The notes beneath the pieces are model-generated. The model did not search any database. It was not told where the DNA came from and saw only the letters and a program-made list of their open reading frames with translations. DNA of 64,000 nt from Hyperoodon ampullatus. Lineage: Eukaryota; Chordata; Mammalia; Artiodactyla; Ziphiidae. The translations under genes were made by a program, and so were the position numbers. Position 1 is the first letter of the stretch, and each line of letters starts with the position of its first letter. Shown in pieces: positions 11,275 to 24,232 of this stretch. The stretch lies in contig OX457071.1 of assembly GCA_949752795.1 (NCBI GenBank), positions 29,124,800 to 29,188,799 of the forward strand. The letters are read 5' to 3'.

Positions 11275-11714
11275 CAGTAGGATTTCCCAACAGGTATACT
11301 ATTGACAATCTGGGCTGGATAATTCTTTGTCATAAGAGATTGTCTTGTCCATTGTAGGGTATTTAGCAGCATCCCTGGCCTCCACCCACTAGATGCTAGT
11401 AGCACCCTTGTAGCTGTGACAATCAAAAATGTTTCCAGGGCTTCCATGGTGGCGCAGTGGTTGAGAGTCCACCTGCCGATGCACGGGACACGGGTTCGTG
11501 CCCCGGCCTGGGAAGATCCCACATGCCGCGGAGCGGCTGGGCCCATGAGCCATGGCCGCTGAGCCTGCACGTCCAGAGCCTGTGCTCCGCAACGGGAGAG
11601 GCCACAGCAGTGAGAGGCCCGCGTACCACAAAAAAAAAAAAAAAAAAAAAAAAAAGTCTCCAGACATTGCCAAATGTCTCCTGGGGGCCAAATCACCACC
11701 AGTTGAGAACCACT
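11275..11714 (+). mobile_element. MER5A hAT-type DNA transposon, split
   Basis: 'gtatactattgacaatctgg', 'gtagggtatttagcagcatc' and 'ccactagatgctagtagcac', then after a SINE 'gccaaatgtctcctgggggc' and 'gttgagaaccactg', match the non-autonomous hAT-Charlie element MER5A from end to end. The CHR-2 SINE at 11438-11655 interrupts it. Confidence 0.88.
11438..11655 (+). mobile_element. CHR-2-type SINE nested in MER5A
   Basis: Begins 'gggcttccatggtggcgcag', ends 'gcgtaccac' plus a 27-base A tail. Imperfect target-site duplication 'gtttcca' / 'gtctcca' within MER5A. Confidence 0.94.
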
Positions 11715-12114
11715 GCTCTACAGGGAGAGACTGGCTTCATTGATTAGTGCTTTGGTTCAGTAGAGGTGCCCAAGGTTTTTTAAACAAGTGTGTGGGGTAG
11801 AGTAGAGAGGAGTTAGGTGAATTGGGGGAAAGGAGTTACTCTGTGTTATGAAAGAGGAAGGGGCAGGGAAGCACTGGGCTGGATGAAGCCTGGGGCAAAG
11901 ATGATAAGAACGAAGGGACTTTGTGGCTGGAAAGAATTGCAAGAAGAGACAGGTACAGTGGAAACACTTCTAATAAAATAACTGAGTTTTATACTCTGGT
12001 TGAATATGGTTCATAAAAAGGTCAACCCTCGTGGATTCAGATAGCCAACATCCGAATGGCCGGTATATTTCTCACGCTTATAAAACACGCTTATTAACAG
12101 GAAGAATCACTCCT

Positions 12115-14098
12115 AGAAGGTAGATGAAAAAATATATTAAATATAATGACATTTTCTCTGTTTGTAGATGATAAGATCTTGTATAGAGAAAATTCTAAAG
12201 AGTCCACCAAAAAGCTTATAACCAATAAAAGAATTCAGTAAAGTTGTGGATACAAAATCAGCATACAAAAATTATTTGCATTTCTATACACTAACAACAA
12301 ACTACCTGAAAAAGAAAGAAAATAATCCTATTTTAAAACAATAAAATACTTAGAAATAGATTTAACCAAGGAGGTTAAAGATCTGTATACTGAAAATTAC
12401 AAGAGACTGATGAAAGAAATTAAAGAAGACACAAATTCTAAATGAAAAGATATCCAGTGTTCATGGATTAGAAGAATTAATATTGTTAAAATGTCCACAT
12501 TACCCAAAGTCATCTATAGATTCAGTGCAATCCCTATTAAAATTCCAATGGCATTTTCCAAAGCAATAGAAAAAACAATCGACAAATGTGTACAGAACCA
12601 CAAAAGACCCCGCATAGTCAAAGCAATCTTGAGAAAGAAGAGCAAAACTGGAGGTATCACACTTTCTGATTTCAAATTTTATTACAAAGCTATAGTAATC
12701 TAAATAGTATGATACTAGCATGAATACAGACACATAGACCAATGCAAGAGAATCAAGAGCCCAGAAGGAAACTCACAAATATATAGTCACCTATTATTTG
12801 ACATGGGAGCCAAGAATACATATTAGGAAAGTATAGTCTCTTCAGTAAATGGTGTTGGGAAAACCAGATATTCACATGCTAAAGAATGAAATTGGACCCT
12901 TATTTTATACCGTTCGCAGAAACTAACAGGAAATAAATTAATTGTAATATCTGAAACCGAAAAACTCCTAGAAAAAAATAGGGAGAAAGCCGCTTGACAC
13001 TGGTCTTGACAATGATTTTCGGATGACACAGGAAGTACAGGCAACAAAAGCAAAAATAAGCCAGTGGGACTACATCAAACTAAAAAGCTTCTGCACAGCA
13101 AAGGAAACAATCAACAAAATGAAAGGTAATCTACAGAATGTAGATGGAAAAAGTATTTGCAAACCATCTATTTGATAAGAGGTTAATATTTGAAATATAT
13201 AAGGAATTCATACAACTCAACAGCACACACAAAAATCTGATTTAAAAAATAGACATTTTTCTAAAGAAGACATACAAATGGCCAACAGGCACATGAAAAG
13301 ATGCTCAGCATCACTAATCATCAGGGAAATGCATATCAAAATCACAATGAGATATCATCCTACACCTGTTAGAATGGTTATCATCAGACAAGAGATAAGT
13401 GTTGGCACGAATGCTGGGAAAAGGGAACCCTGTGCACTGTTGGTGGGAATGTAAATTGATACAGCTAATACGGAAAATAGTATGGCGATGCCTCAAAAAA
13501 TTAAAAACTGAACTATCATGTAATCCAGTAATTCCATTTCTGAATGTATATTTGAAGGAAATGAAGTCAGTATCTTGAAGAGGTATCTGCAACCCCATAT
13601 CCATTGCAGCAACATTCACAATAGCCAAGACATGGAAATAACCAAAGTGTCCATCAACGGATAAATGGATAAAGAAAATATACACATATATTAGATATAT
13701 ATATATATATAATCTTAAAACACCAAACTCATAGAAATAGAGACTAGAATGGTGATTGCCAGGGGCAGGGACTGGTGAAAATGGAAAGATGGTCAAAGGA
13801 TACAAACTTCCAGATTGAAGATGAATAAGTTCTGGGGATCTAATGTACGGCATAGTAACTATAGTTAACAATACCTTATTATATATTTGAAAGTTACCAA
13901 GAGTATAACTTAAGTGTTATAACCCCCAAAAAAGAAGAAATGGTAATTATGTAAGGTGATGGAAGTGTTAACTAACCTTATTATGGTAATCATTTCGCAA
14001 TTACACGTGTATCAAATCATCATGTTGTACACCTTAAGCTTACACAATGTTATATGTCAATATACGTTATATGTCTCAATAAAGCTGGAAAAAATAAA
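12115..14098 (+). mobile_element. L1 LINE, 5'-truncated, dead ORF2 C-terminus and 3' UTR
   Basis: The sequence follows the last part of L1 ORF2 ('ccaaagtcatctatagattc', 'gagaagaatgg'-type region near 13640) and a 3' UTR ending 'gtctcaataaagctgg'. Only short ORF pieces survive (for example 12491-12703). The reverse-transcriptase catalytic region is missing, so it is inactive. A (TA)n run lies at 13694-13712. Confidence 0.88.
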
Positions 14099-14099
14099 A

Positions 14100-15289
14100 G
14101 TTCATGTAAACAGAAAAAATATATATATATATAATGATAAAATTCTAATTATCCCATCTTTGCCCACAAAAATACATCCTTCAGTGTTGGTAATTAAAGG
14201 ATTACGGACGTTGTCAGTACTTACATAATGATATTCAGAAAGGTAGGTTTAATCCTACATTTGGAAATGGAAGCCAGGGAGAAAAAAGTAGCCACAGTGT
14301 TACAGACAATATTTAAGAAATGAAGGTAAGAGGGAGGAATGTAGATGTGCAGGAAGCAGAAAGGGAAAATATTCTAGGTGAATCCTGTATTATATCACTC
14401 CCCCAAAAGGCAGACAAATACGGAGGAAGTTTTCAGTACAGCCTTAAGATGATGATAATGAGTGCTTTGCCCAGTGGATAAAAGCAGGGGTCCTAAACAC
14501 GTCTTCTGAATCTGCTAGAGTAGATGGGATAGTCTAGATAGAAGCCCTTGACTCTTACTGACCTTCCCCCTGTGTGCACAGACAGCTCATTAAGAGACCA
14601 GTAGAGATGGTAACTTTCAAAACATGGGACCAACCCCATAATCTGAAGAGTAGTTGGTTATTTTCTTCCTACTGTAAAGATCTTAAGGCTTTGGGGTTTT
14701 TTGTTTTGTTTCATTTTTTCAGCACGTACAAGAGTTTCCTATGGTTGAACTCAAATGATTTAACAGAGAATCTAAGACTTTGGTTTTTGTTGGGGTTTTT
14801 TTGTTGTTAAGGTCCTGCATTCTAGCCAGATTTGCAAAACCACACTATAATTCTCTGATAGCAGTAAGATCAAAAGGACTTACCCTAAAATTATCTTTAA
14901 AATAAACTATTGGGGCTTCTGGGTAAGAAGAAAGAGGGAATGTCTGTTTACTAAACTTCTCTTCCTGCAACCTAGTGAAATGAGTAAACTGAACTCTGTA
15001 TTTTCCCTAAAAGGATATATTTAGTAATGATAATCAAAGATAAGAATAGTCAAGCCCTGCTTTCTCTAAAACATTTTCTTTCTTAGTGATTTTATGTTCT
15101 GGCACAGAAGTTCTACCTGGCCCCTCATTAAGTTTACTTGAAATGAGCAACAACATTACTGTCTGTTCAACTTGTTCTGCTAAAAAAAAAAACAGGAAGA
15201 AAAATTAAGCACAGCATTTACTGTGTTATTAACTTAGAATTGTAATAGCCATTTTTATTTATATTTTGAAGTATAAAAGATTTCATTTT
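14100..15289. other. Intergenic, nothing recognised
   Basis: AT-rich with a (TA)n run at 14118-14133. No repeat family, exon or RNA gene identified. Confidence 0.45.
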
Positions 15290-15498
15290 GGGCTTCCCTG
15301 GTGGCGCAGTGGTTGAGAGTCCGCCTGCCGATGCAGGGGACACGGGTTCGTGCCCCGGTCCGGGGGGATCCCACATGCCGTGGAGCGGCTGGGCCCATGA
15401 GCCATGGCCGCTGAGCCTGCGTGTCCGGAGCCTGTGCTCCGCAACAGGAGAGGCCACAACAGTGAGAGGCCCGCGTACCGGAAAAAAAAAAAAAAAGA
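15290..15498 (+). mobile_element. CHR-2-type SINE
   Basis: Complete, with a short A tail at 15482-15496. Target-site duplication 'gatttcatttt' at 15279-15289 and 15499-15509. Confidence 0.95.
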
Positions 15499-15832
15499 GA
15501 TTTCATTTTATTTTTGCAGAGAGGAAACAGCCATATATTATAAGAAACTTGTAAAAATTCAAACTACATTTTTTAAAATAACCCCTTCATTTTTCCTATT
15601 CTGTGACTAGTGGGTGGATATTGAAAAAAATATTAGCTTCAAAAAGGAAAGGTTTCCAAAACTACAAAATGGACTGGCCTGGGGAATAAGAGACCTAAGT
15701 TGTGCTCCTAGATTTAGCCCTAGTAGTTGTCTGGGCATCAGTAGTGAGATCAGAGTGATCTCTAGCACATCTCATGCTCACCATCATGCAGAGTGAAGAG
15801 ACCTTACAAAACAGCTATGAAATGAACCCCTT

Positions 15833-16045
15833 GGGACTTCCATGGTGGTCCAGTGGGTAAGACTCTGCATTCTCAATGCAGGGAGCCCGGGTTCATTCCT
15901 GGTGGGGAACTAGATCCCGCATGCATGCTGCAACTGAGTCCACATGCCACAGTAGGAAGTCCGCATGATGCAATGAAGATCCCGAGTGCCACAACTAAGA
16001 CCCAGCACAGCCTAAATAAATAAACAAACAAACAAACAAATAAAT
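15833..16045 (+). mobile_element. CHR-related SINE, 'gtccagtgg' subfamily
   Basis: Begins 'gggacttccatggtggtcca', then 'gggagcccgggttcattcct' and 'ctagatcccgcatgcatgct', ending in an (AAAT/AAAC)n tail. It differs from the CHR-2 type after the B box. Confidence 0.9.
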
Positions 16046-16316
16046 ATTCTACCTTTAAAAAAAGAAAAAGAAAAAAGAAAGAACTGAAGCCTTTGTCTAT
16101 TCTTCAGAGTTCCAGCACAGCCATGAAATAGTCTACACAGAGGAGAGTCAGGTGTTCCCTCAAGGATTGGAAATGACCACAGAAGAGGCCAGCTTTGGTC
16201 CCACCTCCTTCAGAAAGTTCTTTATGAAACAAAGCAAAGGGATTTCCTTGAATGTATGGGTCACTTTGTTTATTTAGTTATTTATATTTATTTATTTATT
16301 TTAAACAACAGCAATT

Positions 16317-16668
16317 TTTTAAAAATTAATTTATTTATTTATTTTTGGCTGCATTGGGTCTTTATTGCTGCACGCGAGCTTTCTCTAGCTGCGGTGAGCG
16401 GGGGCCACTCTTCATTGCCGCGCGTGGGCTTCTCATTGTGGTGGCTTCTCTTGTTGTGGAGCACAGGCTCTAGGCACGTGGGCTTCAGTAGTTGTGGCAC
16501 GTGGGCTCAGTAGTTGTGGCTCGCAGGCTCTAGAGCACAGGCTCAGTAGTTGTGGCACACAGGCTTAGTTGCTCTGCGGCGTGTGGGATATTCCCAGAAT
16601 AGGGCTTGAACCCGTGTCCCCTGCGTTGGCAGGCGGATGCTTAACCACTGCATCACCAGGGAAGTCCC
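16317..16668 (-). mobile_element. CHR SINE, long form
   Basis: Reverse orientation: 'aatttatttatttatttttg' tail, long body, and 5' end the complement of 'gggacttccctggtgatgca'. Confidence 0.92.
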
Positions 16669-17118
16669 CCTGTGTGCATTCTTGTGTCTAAGGATGTCTA
16701 ATGAGTCCTAGAGAGAAACCAACTCCTGTACGTAGTGAGTGGAATATTCTCAAAGTAGGATGGAAGTTGGCCCTGTGAAATATTTATGAAAGGTGTTTTC
16801 TCCAACAAACAAGTACAGGGTGGACTCTGATGTGGGGCAGAATGGCTAGGAAGCTGGATATACCTGCAAAAGGTTTAACTCTTTTGCCTTAGATTCGAGA
16901 TATAGTTATATTCAAAGTATAGATGTAAGGTAGTGGTGGACATTGTTATATTCTAATTCTCTCCTGAAGTGTGGAGACCTTTGGTAAAGTTGGATACACA
17001 GCTTTATGTTAGTGGTGCTTTGAAGGGTATGGTAATGTCCTACATGAGGCAAAGTGCTACCTGGGAAAGATCAGTGTCTGTCATAGTTGAATGACTGAAA
17101 CAGAAGCTGACAATTCAG

Positions 17119-17335
17119 GGGCTTCCCTGGTGGCGCAGTGGTTGAGAGTCTGCCTGCCGATGCAGGAAACGCGGGTTCGTGCCCCGGTCCAGGAGGATCC
17201 CACATGCTGCAGAGCGGCTGGGCCCGTGAGCCATGGCCACTAAGCCTGCGCGTCCGGAGCCTGTGCTCCACAACGGGAGAGGCCACAACAGTGAGAGGCC
17301 CGCGTACAGCAAAAAAGAAAAAAAAAAAAAGAAAT
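17119..17335 (+). mobile_element. CHR-2-type SINE
   Basis: Complete copy with an impure A tail. Target-site duplication 'tgacaattcag' at 17108-17118 and 17336-17346. Confidence 0.95.
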
Positions 17336-17689
17336 TGACAATTCAGCAGAAGCATACAATTGAACCAGAGAAGGCTGGAGATACATATGCTCTTAAAAAT
17401 CCTTGGAGATATTTGGGGAAGCTAGAATAGTCATTCAAGGCATTCTATTTGAAAATTAAAGGAGATGTAACTCCAAAAGATCAAAGATTTAGGAATACCC
17501 AAGAGACACCTGGGTATCATATGCATTTATGAACTGACTTTATTCTCCTAGTGGTGGAATAGGCCAGAAGAATGTTACTTACCCATCATTTCACTTTCTA
17601 AAATCTTATTAATAATTATACCATGGCCAAATTTTCAATAATTTTTATCTTCCTATAACATATTTAAAAATAAATCTAAATTAAGGGGC

Positions 17690-17905
17690 CTTGATGTGTC
17701 TATTTCTGCTTTCAATTGCATCATTTTTTGCTTTTCATATTTTGAAGTCTATTTTTTGGTGCAAGCATTTAGGTTTGCTATGTCTTCTGGATGGATAGAC
17801 TCTTTTCTTATTATGTAATGTTCCTCTTTGTTTCTGTTTTTTATGTTTTGTATTATCCTGGTATCTACTTTACTATTAATAATAAAGCCACTCTTAACTT
17901 CCTTC
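17690..17905. mobile_element. L1M-like LINE fragment
   Basis: 'ggtgcaagcatttaggtttg', 'ctatgtcttctggatgg' and 'cttattatgtaatgttcctc' resemble a common internal piece of old L1M elements. The orientation is not assigned. Confidence 0.5.
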
Positions 17906-17909
17906 TAAA

Positions 17910-19740
17910 AAAAGACAAAAAACAAACCTAAATTGATAAGCTTCAATAGCCTAGGTTTTCACCATTTTGAAAGAAAAATTTTACTTGACAACACCTACAA
18001 TAAATTATCAATTTAATTATTCAAAAAATGCTTTGACTTTTCTGATTCTGGCTTAGAAATTAGAGAAAATTTTTACCTTAATAGGAATAGTCCTTCCAGA
18101 ATTTCTTTTGATCTCCAAATTTATATCTGCATAAAAATTCATGACTAGGAGAGCTAAACCATTAACATGGGGAAAAATGAAAATTAACTAATCAGCATAT
18201 ATTTACTGAGCAACAACAAACATTTACTGAGTCTCCAAGGCACTATACTAGCTAGCAGAGATACCAAGATACATAAGTGCTGGTCCCAAAAAAGTCAAAC
18301 ACAAATATGTACCCGATAAAATACTAAGAATATTTTTACTTTAATTCAAATTTTAGAGACACTTAAAATTATTTTTGCTCTTCTAGTGGCTTGTAGAAAT
18401 TTCATATCATTTGCAAAATAAATGCAATGTAAAATCAACCTTTCATTTTAAGTTATACAACAAAAAAATTTTTACAGTAATATTTCATGCCAGAAAAACT
18501 CTTTGCCAAGGAAGTGCTTAGTTCTTTAAGCCATTATGGCCAGAGAAAAGTTTATTGGATGTTAAATCAAAAGAGCAGGAGTTATTAATTTTCAGATCTT
18601 CTTTCAATTGGTATCCTGATATACTCAGCCAATGCAGTGAGAAAAGAAACTCTTCATGTGCATAACTAAAATTTTCAGAATCAGACATCAGTATCCTCCA
18701 TGTTTATTGCTGTATCTGTTGAATAGATCTAATGTCAGGTTAGGATAGTTGTTGTAAATCAGCATGGCACCCACCATAAGCATCCATTTCTAGTCAGGTC
18801 CTTTTGAAGGGATCCCTGGGCTTAGAATTCTTAAAGCGCTTAAAAGCATGATTAGAATAGGAGCATGAATTATGAAGGTAGTACTTAACAATTACAAGAT
18901 TTAGAAGAAGAATGAGAAAAACTTTTCAAAGCAAAGTCCAGCAGGATCTTAATAACACTGGGCCCGCAAACCTAAACTACAACTGGCTTCAAGTAGCTTG
19001 GCTGACATTTCTGCATGCCCTCATCACCTTGTATGTGAAAGCATGCTACAAATTACAATATGCTTTATGCTATATTAATATCTCCCACCATCCGTGCATA
19101 TTCTACCAGTGTAAGAGATCAACAATTATTATAAAATAGATAAGACAGAGCTAATTATCTGCAATACTGTGAATATTGGCAATAAAAGTTCAGGTAAAAT
19201 GTGCCTGGGGATAGTCTGGAATATTGACTTAATTTTATCTCAATTGCAGTATTTATTTCTTAACCTTCTACTGAGTTCCTCTCTGCCATCTGCATGTGTT
19301 TCCTGAAGAAAGCCAAATGAGGACATTCTGCCTTGCTGTTTTCAAAGCAACAATATAGAAGTAGTCAAGGGACTATTACCTTCTGTGCTGCTGACTCCCT
19401 CCCTGAGATACAGCCAGCCCACACATACCCAGACACTGGGCAATGATCAGTTGCCTCAAAATTCCCAGAGCTCAGAGGTCTGTTCTTAGTATAGGAAGTC
19501 CAACTGTAAAAAGTGAAATATTGTATATCCTCATTTTCTTCATAGTAGATCTAACAAATTAAAATAGTACACCATAACCTTATATTGAATGTACCTGACC
19601 TTGTTTTGTCACTGTATTGAAATTTGTCAAAATTCAAATAGCTATAAATGAAGAATGAATAGTTATAATAACTTGAAATGTCAAAATAATTGCTCAGGGT
19701 GATTTACATTCCATAAGCATAGCTATAAAAAAGAAAAAGA
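17910..19740. other. Intergenic, mostly unassigned
   Basis: AT-rich. 18190-18300 ('catttactgagtctccaagg', 'gagataccaagatacat') looks like an ancient LINE/MIR-like remnant. No gene is seen. A 75-codon ORF at 18912-19139 resembles nothing known. Confidence 0.4.
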
Positions 19741-19954
19741 GGGGCTTCCCTGATGGCGCAGTGGTTGAGAGTCCGCCTGCCGATGCAGGGGACACGGGTT
19801 CGTGCCCCGGTCCGGAAAGATCCCACATGCCGTGGAGCGGCTGGGCCCGTGAGCCATGGCTGCTGAGCCTGCGCGTCCGGAGCCTGTGCTCCGCAACGGG
19901 AGAGGCCACAACAGTGAGAGGCCCGCGTACCGCAAAAAAAAAAAAAAGAAAAAG
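19741..19954 (+). mobile_element. CHR-2-type SINE
   Basis: Begins 'gggcttccctgatggcgcag', ends 'cgcgtaccgc' plus an A tail that grades into (AAAAAG)n. Flanked by similar A/G-rich DNA, so the duplication cannot be delimited. Confidence 0.92.
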
Positions 19955-20419
19955 AAAAAGAAAAACAGCATTCTTGGCCCCCAGGAGTAAAAGATTCAGA
20001 TAAAAATGTTTTCTAATGAGCAGTATGCTTGGATTGCTTGGATATAATTGTATTACAGGAAAGGCCAAAATTCCAATCATCCTTGCTAAAATTGCATGTC
20101 TGCTAACTTGAGCTATTTTGAGATTTTTTTTTAAGTTAAACCATGTCCGAGTTATAAAAGAAATATGCACAGTTCTCTTGTGCATAGAAATGAAATATGA
20201 CCTGTTCATTCCACCTTCTTATTTAAATTATTTTAAAAATTAGATGAATCTGATGATTCATGAAACAAAGTTTGAAATTACATTCAATATAGCTTATCGC
20301 ACTTGTGGAGTGATTGTGGTAATGATAGACACCACTTTTTGTGTGCTGGCTCTTATGTACTACATCTGTACTTCTCACAAAAAAACCTGCATGAAAGTAC
20401 TTTTACTTAAGGTGTTAAC

Positions 20420-20495
20420 AGCCCCAAACCACTCAGAGCCAGAGCCAAGAATCAAACCATGTCTAACACCAAAGTCTGAGCTCTGTTTATGAAGC
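20420..20495 (-). mobile_element. Possible MIR fragment
   Basis: 'cactcagagccagagccaag', 'aatcaaaccatgtctaacac' and 'gtctgagctctg' follow the antisense head of MIR. Short and diverged. Confidence 0.4.
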
Positions 20496-20707
20496 AATGA
20501 CATTTAGACAATTGTTAGTGATCCTAATAATGTCTCTTTTTTTAAATAGTAAAATCACTGTATTTTATGTCATTACCTCAGTATCATTCTATCAATCAAG
20601 CATTGTGGGAACACTGAAATTCTAAATTACTAGAAAGGGAATTTAGAAAGGGAAAGGGTACTAACTGGATATTAGAGAAAAAAATTCTCTTAAAAAAGTT
20701 CCATCAG

Positions 20708-20911
20708 GGGCTTCCCTGGTGGCACGGTGGTTGAGAGTCCGCCTGCCGATGCAGGGGACGCGGGTTTGTGCCCCGGTCCGGGAGGATCCCACATGCCGCG
20801 GAGCGGCTGGGCCCATGAGCCATGGCTGCTGAGCCTGCGCGTCCGGAGCCTGTGCTCCGCAACGGGAGAGGCCACAACAGTGAGAGGCCCGCGTACCGCA
20901 AAAAAAAAAAA
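20708..20911 (+). mobile_element. CHR-2-type SINE
   Basis: Complete copy with a 14-base A tail and a perfect 13-base target-site duplication 'aaagttccatcag' at 20695-20707 and 20912-20924, consistent with a recent insertion. Confidence 0.96.
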
Positions 20912-21009
20912 AAAGTTCCATCAGCCAAGATCTTCCAATTCAATGGAAGAGGTATCTACTCCTCCTCTAAGGTTCACCTCTTCAGCTGGGTTCTAGAATC
21001 TCCCTACTC

Positions 21010-21125
21010 ACAGTGAGGTCCTCAGACCAGCAGCCTGGGAGCTAGTTAGAAAGACACAGTTTCAGAATCTGCATTTTAACTAGATCTAGGATCTCATATG
21101 CTCATTAAAGTATGAAATGCTTTGC
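21010..21125 (+). mobile_element. hAT-Charlie-type fragment (MER20-like)
   Basis: 'ggtcctcagaccagcagcct', 'gagctagttagaaagacaca' and 'cagaatctgcattttaacta' match the body of the MER20-type elements. The ends have decayed. Confidence 0.55.
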
Positions 21126-21229
21126 TAGATGATGCATATCTTACCCATCTCCACCCTCCATAGGTCCCCCGTCATCCCTTTTCTTTCCTGTGTCCTAGTT
21201 TCTCTCCGCTGTTTTTGTTTTTTTTTTTC

Positions 21230-21510
21230 CTCACAAAGAAACACTCTTTTAAAAGACCTCTCTGATCCTGTTCTGAATCCAGTTATGACCTAATTTCTCT
21301 CCTGTTCTCAAGCAAGTGGCTTGAAGGTGGTGTCTGTGCTCCCTGAATCCGTATCTTCACCCTCTATTCACATCTCAACCCACTGCAGTATATAGTTCAA
21401 TCACCTACTGAATATCATCTGGGCCCTACTATATACCAAGTACTGTACCAGACTCTGAGGATAAAATGCTGTGCAGAAGACACTGACTTTGTCCTCCAAT
21501 GACTGTCTTC
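21230..21510. other. Old LINE-like fragments
   Basis: 'caagcaagtggcttgaaggt' with 'catctcaacccactgcagta' resembles an internal L2-type segment. 21425-21510 ('ctactatataccaagtactg') is another ancient remnant. Low certainty. Confidence 0.35.
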
Positions 21511-22402
21511 AAATTGTTTTGACGTAGATCACCACCGATTCCCTAAATTGCCAACTTCAGCAAAAGCACTTTTCATTATCAGAATGGAGACTCTAGCTGT
21601 CTTCAGTAAGTCAGATATTAAAGAGATTTTGCGTTTTGTTAAATGTGAAACAGTGCTACTCTTCTCACTAAATTTTAAAAGTTATTTTAATTAAAATGTT
21701 ATTTTTAAACTTGTAATGGGTTTATTTTTACTTTTCAATGAATTCATAAAAATTCTTAAAATTTGCATAAATTTTTAATACTTACAGATCGACAGATATA
21801 ACCTATAAACGTTCTCTGGACTCCTCAATAATTTTTAAGAGTGTTAACGGGTTCCTGAGATGGAAAAGTTTGAGAATAACTGGATCCCATTTTAAACCAG
21901 GTTAACTGCTCAACAAATTCTTAATAGCTACATAGCTATAAACTATAGAATTAATATTGGAGGGATATGAATAAATTGGCCTAAGCATTTTCTCTCCTAT
22001 GTTTTGTTATTTTAGCTATAGAAGTCACTTTCTCTAGGCATTCCATACACAGTAAGTAAATAGTAGACGGCTACTAGCCTTGGGAAATTAAGAGCCTCCA
22101 CTGGAATACTTGTAGCAAATGAGATACATGGGTTCTGAAAATGGAAAAAAGCATAGTAAAAACTAAAACAGTAAGGTGAATAGTTCGCTTTAAACATTCT
22201 TTCTGTGTTTATTTTGCCCACAAGTCACATTTTCTAAGGTTCTTAAAATAAAATCAGTACTACTGTACTGTTATCTCAAATACTTCATATGTAGCTGATT
22301 ATTAAGCCATACCAGAATACAGCTATGAGAGCAAATATTATCATATTAAAATGAAGAACTATTTAAGGCATGTGCATTTTGTTTACAAAAGAAATCAGTT
22401 CT

Positions 22403-22592
22403 GGGCTTCCCTGGTGGCGCAGTGGTTGCGAGTCCGCCTGCCGATGCAGGGGATGTGGGTTCGTGCCCCGGTCTGGGAAGATCCCACATGCCGCGGAGCG
22501 GCTGGGCCCGTGAGCCATGGCCGCTGAGCCTGCGCATCCGGAGCCTGTGCTCCGCAACGGGAGAGGCCACAGCAGTGAGAAGCCCGCGTACC

Positions 22593-22630
<38 letters not shown>
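22403..22630 (+). mobile_element. CHR-2-type SINE with long A tail
   Basis: Complete copy with an A tail of about 35 bases (22597-22632). Perfect 14-base duplication 'aagaaatcagttct' at 22389-22402 and 22631-22644. Confidence 0.96.
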
Positions 22631-22634
<4 letters not shown>

Positions 22635-22644
22635 AATCAGTTCT

Positions 22645-23920
22645 TCATAAGAATGTTTCTTTTAAATTATACCCAGACCATGAAATATGTTTTGGTTTCA
22701 ATGGTAAAAAAATATATATATATAAACAATGTAACATTCCCATTAACTGTATACACTATTATCAAATGTGTATACTTCTACCAGTGGTGGTGGAGGATGG
22801 GAGGAATGTCTGCCTTCAAATACTTAGTATTCAGGGCAGAATAAAGGAAAATAACTTTCTACTACTGAGCCCTAAGGAAAATTCAAAAACCATCTTTTGT
22901 CATTCTTCAACCATAGGTAGTTAAACTCTCAGTAGGCAATTCAACATAAACAATGTTTATGTTTTAGCATAATGTTATCAGCATAATTACTGTTATTTAA
23001 ATACCAACTATGTTTACGTGTTGATAAAGGGCAGAGTTTTAAGTGAACTAAAATGTGTCACTCATATCATTTGGGATTTATTCTTGACCATATGGATTTT
23101 TATTTTAATTCAATTTACACTCATATCTGTCTCATAGATTAGAACAGCTTTATTACATATTTCTATGCATTTTAAATTATTTTAAATAATTCATTTTGCA
23201 AAATAGCTTTTAGTATGGATTATGTACATTCAGTGCCTCTAAACCAGGGATTTCCAACAATCCTATCAATTAGACAAGAAATTAATGCTCATAATCTATA
23301 TAGCCCTTGTTGTCTACATAATCTCCCTTATAATATCTAGGCTTGGACTGTAGTAATGTCATACTGGGGACTCTCACCTATCAGGTGGAAGCAACAGACA
23401 GGTTCAGAACCACTATCCTAAATGAAGAAATCAAGAGAAAGGTTTAGAATAACTTTTATAGAAAAGCAAAACAAGTAAGAATTTATGTGAAACTAAGGCA
23501 TGGTGGACTGGTCTCATCTACTGACACCATTAGCACCAAGAAAAAAAATGCCCTTAGGACACTGAATCTTCCAAATCACAATAGTTTATGCTTGTAAGCG
23601 GTCAAAATTTGAAATCAAAAGGAACAAAGGCAGTGACAAAACTTTTTTTCTGCTATCCGAAAACTCAGTATATTCCACACTTGGTTTTTGGTAGTAATTC
23701 TGTTGAGAGCACAAGGAACCTCATTTTAAGACCTTGCCAGAGAATTCTGTAAGATTAAAACATTATTAAACTTTATATGTGTACAAATCCATCTAAATTA
23801 TCTCTAAAAACCTTCACAGTGATTACACACTTTTCAAACTGGTTTTACTTTAACTTCAGTCAGGGATTTTAATAATATGCAGAGAATTTAGACCAAAGTT
23901 ATTTTCCTATTCAAGGTATG
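22645..23920. other. Intergenic, mostly unassigned
   Basis: AT-rich sequence. 23240-23418 is framed by 'accagggatttccaac' and 'ggttcagaaccactatcct', which resembles the ends of an hAT element, but the body is not recognised. Confidence 0.35.
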
Positions 23921-24060
23921 AATGTGTATGTACATATATATACATGCACATATATGCATATGTACATACATATATACAATATATACTTATTAATTTCCAG
24001 ATAATGTATATACACCCACGCATGCATATATATATGCATGCGTGGGTGTAAATACACCTA
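23920..24060. repeat. Alternating purine-pyrimidine repeat with perfect 40-bp palindrome
   Basis: TACA/TATA-rich microsatellite. 24011-24050 is a perfect inverted repeat with no spacer: left arm 'tacacccacgcatgcatata', right arm its exact complement. Confidence 0.93.
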
Positions 24061-24232
24061 TATACATGTATGTAAACTTTCCCTAAAAGAAATAAATTTC
24101 TATAAATAGAAGTTTTTAAAAAGTAATGAAAATATGCCTCTTTGCAATTTTCTTATAAGCATCAATATAGGAATCTTAAGCCTATAGATGCTTCTTTTGA
24201 AAACTATAGTAGTAGTCAAACATTAATGGCTA

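Noticed and set aside
12491..13871. ORFs of 60-185 codons in the 12-14 kb segment
   Set aside because: Remnants of L1 ORF2 or its antisense, with many stops; the element is dead.
15305..15365. Apparent tRNA-like A and B boxes at many SINE heads
   Set aside because: SINE heads derive from a tRNA but lack the paired stems of a functional tRNA; no true tRNA gene was recognised.
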